Assembly: GCA_018780035.1 (NCBI GenBank)
Contig: JADMKE010000024.1
Coordinates: forward strand, 391,236 to 455,235
DNA from: Candidatus Sericytochromatia bacterium
GTDB lineage: Bacteria > Cyanobacteriota > Sericytochromatia > UBA7694
DNA length: 64,000 nucleotides
Direction: 5' to 3'
Below, piece after piece: positions 59,486 through 64,000 of this stretch. Position numbers and translations under genes: made by a program. The notes under the pieces are model-generated. The model made no database searches. It had not been told where the DNA came from and was given only the letters and a program-made list of their open reading frames with translations. Positions within the stretch are counted from its first letter, which is position 1, and each line of letters opens with the position of its first letter.

Positions 59486-62284
59486 ATGCATAAAACCACA
59501 AATCATGTCTTTTCTCAGTTTATCCGTTTGCAGCCTTGGGCATTTTCTCTGAGTTTGGCAGGGCTTTTGGCCCTCGGCAGTTGCACGCCGCCAGCGAAAA
59601 ACAACCTCTCCCCCAGCCAAGTGGCCTCGCCAGACATTAAACATGCCCCCTATTTGCTCAAGCCCTCTGCACAAGGCTCTAAAACGTATTCGGGTCTCTC
59701 GCCAGAAATTGAAGCAAGTCTCAGGCAAAAATATGGGCCCTTTGTTAAAATTGGGTTTGACCCCGAATACTGGGCTCTGTTAAACGCTGCTCAAAAAAAC
59801 AATTTACAGAATACCCCGGCGACTCCTTTTTCTTCAGATTTTCGGATTCAATATGAACGCATGTCGGTTGAAGAACTACAGGGGCAATGCACTGGCAGTT
59901 TGACCAATAATCCCAATGACCCGCCTGACTATTACAGTATTGGCGACCTGCGTGACTTGGCTGGGGGTAGCAATGGACTGTTTTGTGACGGAGACTGGCC
60001 AAAAGAACTCAATTTAGGCGGCCAGGAGCAGGTCGTCTCTTGTTATAACGCTGGGGGGTCTCCTATCTATGACGTCAAACATATCTGCGACAGAAGCACA
60101 CACAGTGAAACGGGCAGTTTATGTTTCGATGCCAAGTTCCAAACCTTTTTTTATGAATGTTATCAAAGTGAAGATAATGGCGGTGGGTCAAGTGAAAATG
60201 ATCCCAACAATGGCTGTGATCCCCGTGGCATAAACTGCGAAACAGATCTGCCAGACTTCTTTCTCTTGGCCCACCATGGCAATCGCCCCCTCAATCGCGC
60301 AACAGCCCCAGGAGACAGCCCCACTCAACAGGTCACACTTTCTCCAGAAGATGTCAATGACGCCTTTGATTGGACCCGCCTTACGATTCGAGATAACCAA
60401 AGCCAAGGCTGGCAATTGCAAATTAGCAACGCCAATGGCAAGCTCTTAAAAGAAGAGAGTGGCACCGGCTCCACGTTTGTTGAGTGGGACGGCAGCAATC
60501 CAGCTGGAGAAAAAGTCGCCAACGGCATCTACACTGCCCGGCTGACCTCTCCGGCACTTCCTGGCACCCAAATTGAGCGAATGATCCGCATTGACAATAA
60601 TCCGCCGCTGGTCAGCAATATTCGCGTGCAAGAGAATCCAAGCACAGGGTTTTTCTCTGTCAAAGCCAAGCTCAAAGAGGCAGGAAATGGGGCCTTTCAA
60701 TCGGGTATCAACCCCGACACCATTCAGATTTTTTTCGATTATTTCAGCACAGATCAGGGCTTTGGCAAAAGCTATGATGCCGCCACCGGTGAATACAGCG
60801 TGCAATTCTCGAACCTGGCCCAATACCAGCAGGCGAGACAGCTCAGTCAGCAATCCGGCTACGATTTTCCCTTCGAACTGCGTGTCTCGGACTACGCTGG
60901 CAACGAAACCAGCAACCGGGGCTCAGGCCCGGATGGCCCACTGCGCATCCAGGTACTCGACCCGTATTTCTCGCCCAACGCAGACGGTGTCAAAGACAAT
61001 CTGAACTTTAAGGTGATAGCCGAAACCAGCGAGCCCTATCTGGTTGCGATCAAACGCAACGGCATCGCTGTCAAGACCTGGACGGGCCTGACTGGCGAGC
61101 AAAACCTGAGCTGGAACGGCAATTTTATGTTTACCGACAGGCTGCAGGCCGATGGCAGCTACCGCATTGTGGCGACGACCGAGAAGCAGCGGGACCGCGT
61201 GAGGGGTGAGAAAATGGTGGTGCTGGATAACTCGCCGCCAGTAATTACTTACGAATACACACCACGCAAAGATGGAAAAAATGATTTAAAGGTGCTCATT
61301 GAGGACAAAGAATCTGGGGTGGACAATAGCAGTATTCAGGTGATAGCTCAGAACAATTGGGTTCTCAGTCCCGCTGTCCAGACTGAGAAAAGTGAAAAAC
61401 GTACGGTTTTGAAATTAACAGCCGAAGAGCCTGTGTTTCCTTTACCCACACCTGAACCAGGAGGCTTTTCCACTTTACAGGTTGCTCCAGAAGATCCAAA
61501 CCAAAATACCAATTTTCAAATTGCAGGAAAAATAACAGCCCAAAACAAATCTAAGGTGGCTCCTGCAACCAAAGAAATACAAGTAAATTTAAAACAAATC
61601 CCACTGAGCGGAAATTGTAGCCTTGTTACCAGAGCCGGGAATTCTGCTGATTCGATTAAAACAGTTTTTGATCTTGACTCTAGAAACAAAGATATAACAT
61701 TGGTAATCGAATCTGATGTTATTTTTGGGGGAAAAAGAGAAGATAGATACAAAATTGATTCAACAATTCAAATAAATAGCCCTGTTGGATTAACCACCTT
61801 GGATATAGATGGGAATTATGAAAATAAATCTTGGTTTGCAGATCCTGTATACCACTTAAAGCGATTTAGTCATAATTTAGCGAATGATAGCGAGTCAGGA
61901 ATGTTGCCTCAACTTTGTTCAGATCTAAATTTTTATGATTTTGAAAGCAGTATTCCTAGAACCTGTAATAAAATCATCAGTGCTTATGACCATGCAATGA
62001 ATAGAGTTTCTGAAAATGAAGCAACACAAGAACTAAAAGATGAAGCAATGAATAATTTAAAAAAACAAATTTCCACCATAGAAGGAATTGAAAATATTTT
62101 TGGAAGAAGTGATTATTATTATTTGGCCTTGGATACATCTAAATTGGCAGACAAAATTGGAAATAACGGAGGGAACGCTTTAATTACAATTATGTTTAAT
62201 CCGAATTATGGAATAAATTTAAACTTAAAACTCGGAAAAGGAAAAAACAAATGGGAGAAAATAACATGTTCAGGTATAAAATAA
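59486..62284 (+). CDS. large modular lipoprotein with FlgD/Ig-like domains and variable AT-rich tip
   Basis: The 932-residue protein has a lipobox LGSC (Cys33). A 230-residue Cys-containing region follows, then FlgD-Ig-like units (about 285-370, 'LQISNANGKLLKEES'; 385-480; 485-575, with 'DPYFSPNADGVKDNLNF', as in CHU_C/FlgD domains). From residue 591 to 694 is the stretch encoded by the 311-bp exact repeat. The last 230 residues are AT-rich, share only partial similarity with the second copy, and end with Lys-rich 'KGKNKWEKITC'. The tip has no recognised toxin motif. Its stop overlaps the next gene by 19 bp. Confidence 0.8.
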   Translation: MHKTTNHVFSQFIRLQPWAFSLSLAGLLALGSCTPPAKNNLSPSQVASPDIKHAPYLLKPSAQGSKTYSGLSPEIEASLRQKYGPFVKIGFDPEYWALLNAAQKNNLQNTPATPFSSDFRIQYERMSVEELQGQCTGSLTNNPNDPPDYYSIGDLRDLAGGSNGLFCDGDWPKELNLGGQEQVVSCYNAGGSPIYDVKHICDRSTHSETGSLCFDAKFQTFFYECYQSEDNGGGSSENDPNNGCDPRGINCETDLPDFFLLAHHGNRPLNRATAPGDSPTQQVTLSPEDVNDAFDWTRLTIRDNQSQGWQLQISNANGKLLKEESGTGSTFVEWDGSNPAGEKVANGIYTARLTSPALPGTQIERMIRIDNNPPLVSNIRVQENPSTGFFSVKAKLKEAGNGAFQSGINPDTIQIFFDYFSTDQGFGKSYDAATGEYSVQFSNLAQYQQARQLSQQSGYDFPFELRVSDYAGNETSNRGSGPDGPLRIQVLDPYFSPNADGVKDNLNFKVIAETSEPYLVAIKRNGIAVKTWTGLTGEQNLSWNGNFMFTDRLQADGSYRIVATTEKQRDRVRGEKMVVLDNSPPVITYEYTPRKDGKNDLKVLIEDKESGVDNSSIQVIAQNNWVLSPAVQTEKSEKRTVLKLTAEEPVFPLPTPEPGGFSTLQVAPEDPNQNTNFQIAGKITAQNKSKVAPATKEIQVNLKQIPLSGNCSLVTRAGNSADSIKTVFDLDSRNKDITLVIESDVIFGGKREDRYKIDSTIQINSPVGLTTLDIDGNYENKSWFADPVYHLKRFSHNLANDSESGMLPQLCSDLNFYDFESSIPRTCNKIISAYDHAMNRVSENEATQELKDEAMNNLKKQISTIEGIENIFGRSDYYYLALDTSKLADKIGNNGGNALITIMFNPNYGINLNLKLGKGKNKWEKITCSGIK
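61256..61566 (+). repeat. 311-bp exact direct repeat, copy 1
   Basis: Identical to 63329-63639 base for base by eye (offset 2073). Upstream the copies are related but diverged back to about 60908. Downstream they diverge gradually. This looks like recent recombination or gene conversion between modules. Confidence 0.95.
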
Positions 62285-62952
62285 TTAGTTTTTTTTCCAA
62301 ATTTGTTTCTAGTATTTTCATTTTTTTATTATTTGGCTTTTTAGATCAATCTTCAATTGCTACTCAAGTTCTAATTGAACCAAAGATACCAATTGATTCT
62401 CAAAGAAGACTCCCGACAGAAGCGGAACCATTTTTCATTTATTCTTTTGGAAGACATTTAGGAGATGATAAAAATACCGTTGATCAAACAATTAACAATA
62501 AATTTGACATTGTTTTTGAACACGATAAAAAAGCCTCAAAAAATTTCTATCGCCAAAAGAAAAGTCTTTCTCAAAATATAGAACAATACGCAGTGATGAA
62601 AAAGAATGGAGAGCTTCTTAAATGCGCGGGCTATATTTTTAATGCTGACAATAGAGTCAAAGGATTTTATATATTTGAGTATATAGACATAGAAAATCCT
62701 ATTCTAATCACTCAAATAAAAAATATGACATATAATTCATCTTATTTATCAGATTTAAATTTAAAATATGGGGATTATGAGATCACTTTTTACGAAGAAA
62801 AGCATCAGGGTTTTATTGAAAGGTATGGAATAATTTCTTATGAAAATGGCACTTATCAAGATTTAATTCTCGATGCTTTTTATCCAGAGGAGCTTGAATC
62901 AGAAATTCAACCGATTATTCGTGAGGCTGTAAAAAATTACCTAAAAAAATAA
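62266..62952 (+). CDS. small exported protein, candidate immunity partner
   Basis: The 228-residue protein starts at ATG 62266; GGGAG lies 8 nt upstream, which rules out the ATG five codons earlier. It has a signal peptide or membrane anchor (ISFFSKFVSSIFIFLLFGF). The mature part is soluble, with many Lys, Asn and Tyr. The gene is very AT-rich, as is the tip it overlaps by 19 bp, and very unlike the flanks. No family was recognised. Position and composition suggest it is paired with the tip. Confidence 0.7.
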   Translation: MFRYKIISFFSKFVSSIFIFLLFGFLDQSSIATQVLIEPKIPIDSQRRLPTEAEPFFIYSFGRHLGDDKNTVDQTINNKFDIVFEHDKKASKNFYRQKKSLSQNIEQYAVMKKNGELLKCAGYIFNADNRVKGFYIFEYIDIENPILITQIKNMTYNSSYLSDLNLKYGDYEITFYEEKHQGFIERYGIISYENGTYQDLILDAFYPEELESEIQPIIREAVKNYLKK

Positions 62953-62980
62953 AAAATTGGATTTTGAGAAAAGCTCACAC

Positions 62981-63997
62981 AACCAAGCCAGCAACTGAGG
63001 CTCAGGCCCCGATGGTCCACTACGCATTCAGGTGACCGACCCGTATTTTTCGCCCAACGCAGATGGTGTCAAAGACAGCCTGAACTTTAAGGTGATCGCC
63101 GAGACCTCAGAAGCATATTCGGTGCAGGTCAAACGCAATGGCGCGACAGTCAAGAGCTGGGCGGGCCTAACCGGCGAGAAAAACCTGAGCTGGGATGGGA
63201 AGCAGAACGGGCAGGCTTTGGCCGATGGCAGCTACCGCATTGTGGCGATGACCGAGCGGCAGAAGGACCGCGTGCGGGATGCGCAGATGGTCGTGCTGGA
63301 TAATTCGCCACCTGAGATCAGCTATGATTACACACCACGCAAAGATGGAAAAAATGATTTAAAGGTGCTCATTGAGGACAAAGAATCTGGGGTGGACAAT
63401 AGCAGTATTCAGGTGATAGCTCAGAACAATTGGGTTCTCAGTCCCGCTGTCCAGACTGAGAAAAGTGAAAAACGTACGGTTTTGAAATTAACAGCCGAAG
63501 AGCCTGTGTTTCCTTTACCCACACCTGAACCAGGAGGCTTTTCCACTTTACAGGTTGCTCCAGAAGATCCAAACCAAAATACCAATTTTCAAATTGCAGG
63601 AAAAATAACAGCCCAAAACAAATCTAAGGTGGCTCCTGCGACCAAAGAAATCCAAGTGAATTTAACCCAAATCCCCCTGAGCGGAGAATGTAGTTTAAAA
63701 ACATTCAAAGGCAATTCTATTGATACTTTAAAAGCAGTTTATGACTTTGACCCTCAAAATAGAGATGTCACTTTGGTAATTCGCTCAGATGCCCCATTTA
63801 CAAAATCAGGAGAGCAAAGAGAAGAGAAATTTCAGTACGACTATAGCAAGATAAGGGTATTTAGCCCGTTTGGAATGGCTGCTCTTGACAAATTTGGCAA
63901 TGCAGATAATAAAACATGGTTTAATTCTCCTGTAGATCAAATAAAAAGTGACCTTTACCCAAAAAAGTGGAGACCCCAGAAAAGGGTGATCGCTTAA
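62981..63997 (+). pseudogene. start-less second copy of the lipoprotein module with an alternative tip
   Basis: This region is homologous to 60908 onward in the intact gene. It lacks the lipoprotein N-terminus and has TGA at 62996-62998 where the intact gene has CGG. The open part runs from GTG 63032 (321 residues), through the same 'DPYFSPNADGVKD' module and the exact repeat, to a different tip: 'FKGNSIDTLKAVYDFDPQNR', 'SKIRVFSPFGMAALDKFGNA', ending RPQKRVIA at TAA. The tip aligns loosely with the intact one to about residue 800 (shared 'NK.WF..PV'), then stops short. No start signal is seen, so it is probably silent unless recombined. Confidence 0.75.
63329..63639 (+). repeat. 311-bp exact direct repeat, copy 2
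   Basis: Second copy of 61256-61566; the first difference after it is A in copy 1 versus G in copy 2 at 63640. Confidence 0.95.
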
Positions 63998-64000
63998 AAT

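Noticed and set aside
1..64000. tRNA, rRNA, transposase, integrase or phage genes
   Set aside because: Looked for cloverleaf-like stretches in the gaps and DDE or integrase motifs in the proteins; none seen. Small RNAs could still be missed by eye.

Overview
The window comes from a Gram-negative-type bacterium that is probably a non-photosynthetic relative of Cyanobacteria (the Sericytochromatia / Melainabacteria / 'Blackallbacteria' side of the tree). The main evidence is RNA polymerase. RpoB and the N-terminal part of RpoC read very like cyanobacterial RpoB and RpoC1. RpoC carries an insert of about 640 residues at the trigger loop, the place and size of cyanobacterial SI3. Unlike Cyanobacteria, rpoC is one uninterrupted gene of 1,952 codons. 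Lipoproteins, predicted outer-membrane barrels and a menaquinone gene (menA) fit a diderm. The name of the lineage is an inference, not something the sequence states.

Layout. 1-5 kb: a partial gene, an AT-rich lipoprotein, a TMEM175-type channel, an AlkZ-like winged-helix protein and a radical SAM enzyme. 5-10 kb: a tightly coupled minus-strand operon of a molybdopterin-oxidoreductase-like protein without an Fe-S motif, a cyclic-nucleotide-domain histidine kinase and a DUF3369-type response regulator. 10-17 kb: an outer-membrane protein, a divergent PilB/GspE-like ATPase, a possible lytic transglycosylase, NadR and sarcosine oxidase. 17-22.5 kb: minus-strand genes for a CPBP protease, an HIT protein, an alpha/beta hydrolase and several proteins of unknown function. 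22.6-29.6 kb: a large membrane protein, an ETHE1-like sulfur dioxygenase behind palindromes, an ALDH8-like dehydrogenase with a membrane-anchored HTH protein, and a short plus-strand run ending at a clear terminator.

29.8-36 kb holds two HExxH proteins around a protein with two peptidoglycan-binding-like modules and a caspase/CHAT-like His/Cys pair, then menA. 37-41 kb: gshB coupled to a DUF155 protein, an RRM protein and an orphan E1-alpha. 41-45 kb: a protease cluster with a subtilisin lipoprotein, a stand-alone protein made of three subtilisin-propeptide-like repeats, and a lipoprotein with carboxypeptidase-regulatory domains. 45-57 kb: rpoB-rpoC-(outer-membrane barrel)-era on the minus strand, behind a structured rpoB leader.

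58-64 kb: a glycosyltransferase, then what I consider the most interesting locus. It has a 932-residue modular lipoprotein with an AT-rich variable C-terminal tip, an overlapping small exported protein that could be its immunity partner, and a start-less second copy of the lipoprotein's conserved module with a different tip. The two copies share a 311-bp exact repeat. This is the arrangement expected of a tip-swapping polymorphic toxin or variable surface-protein system.

No tRNA, rRNA, CRISPR array, transposase or prophage gene was recognised.
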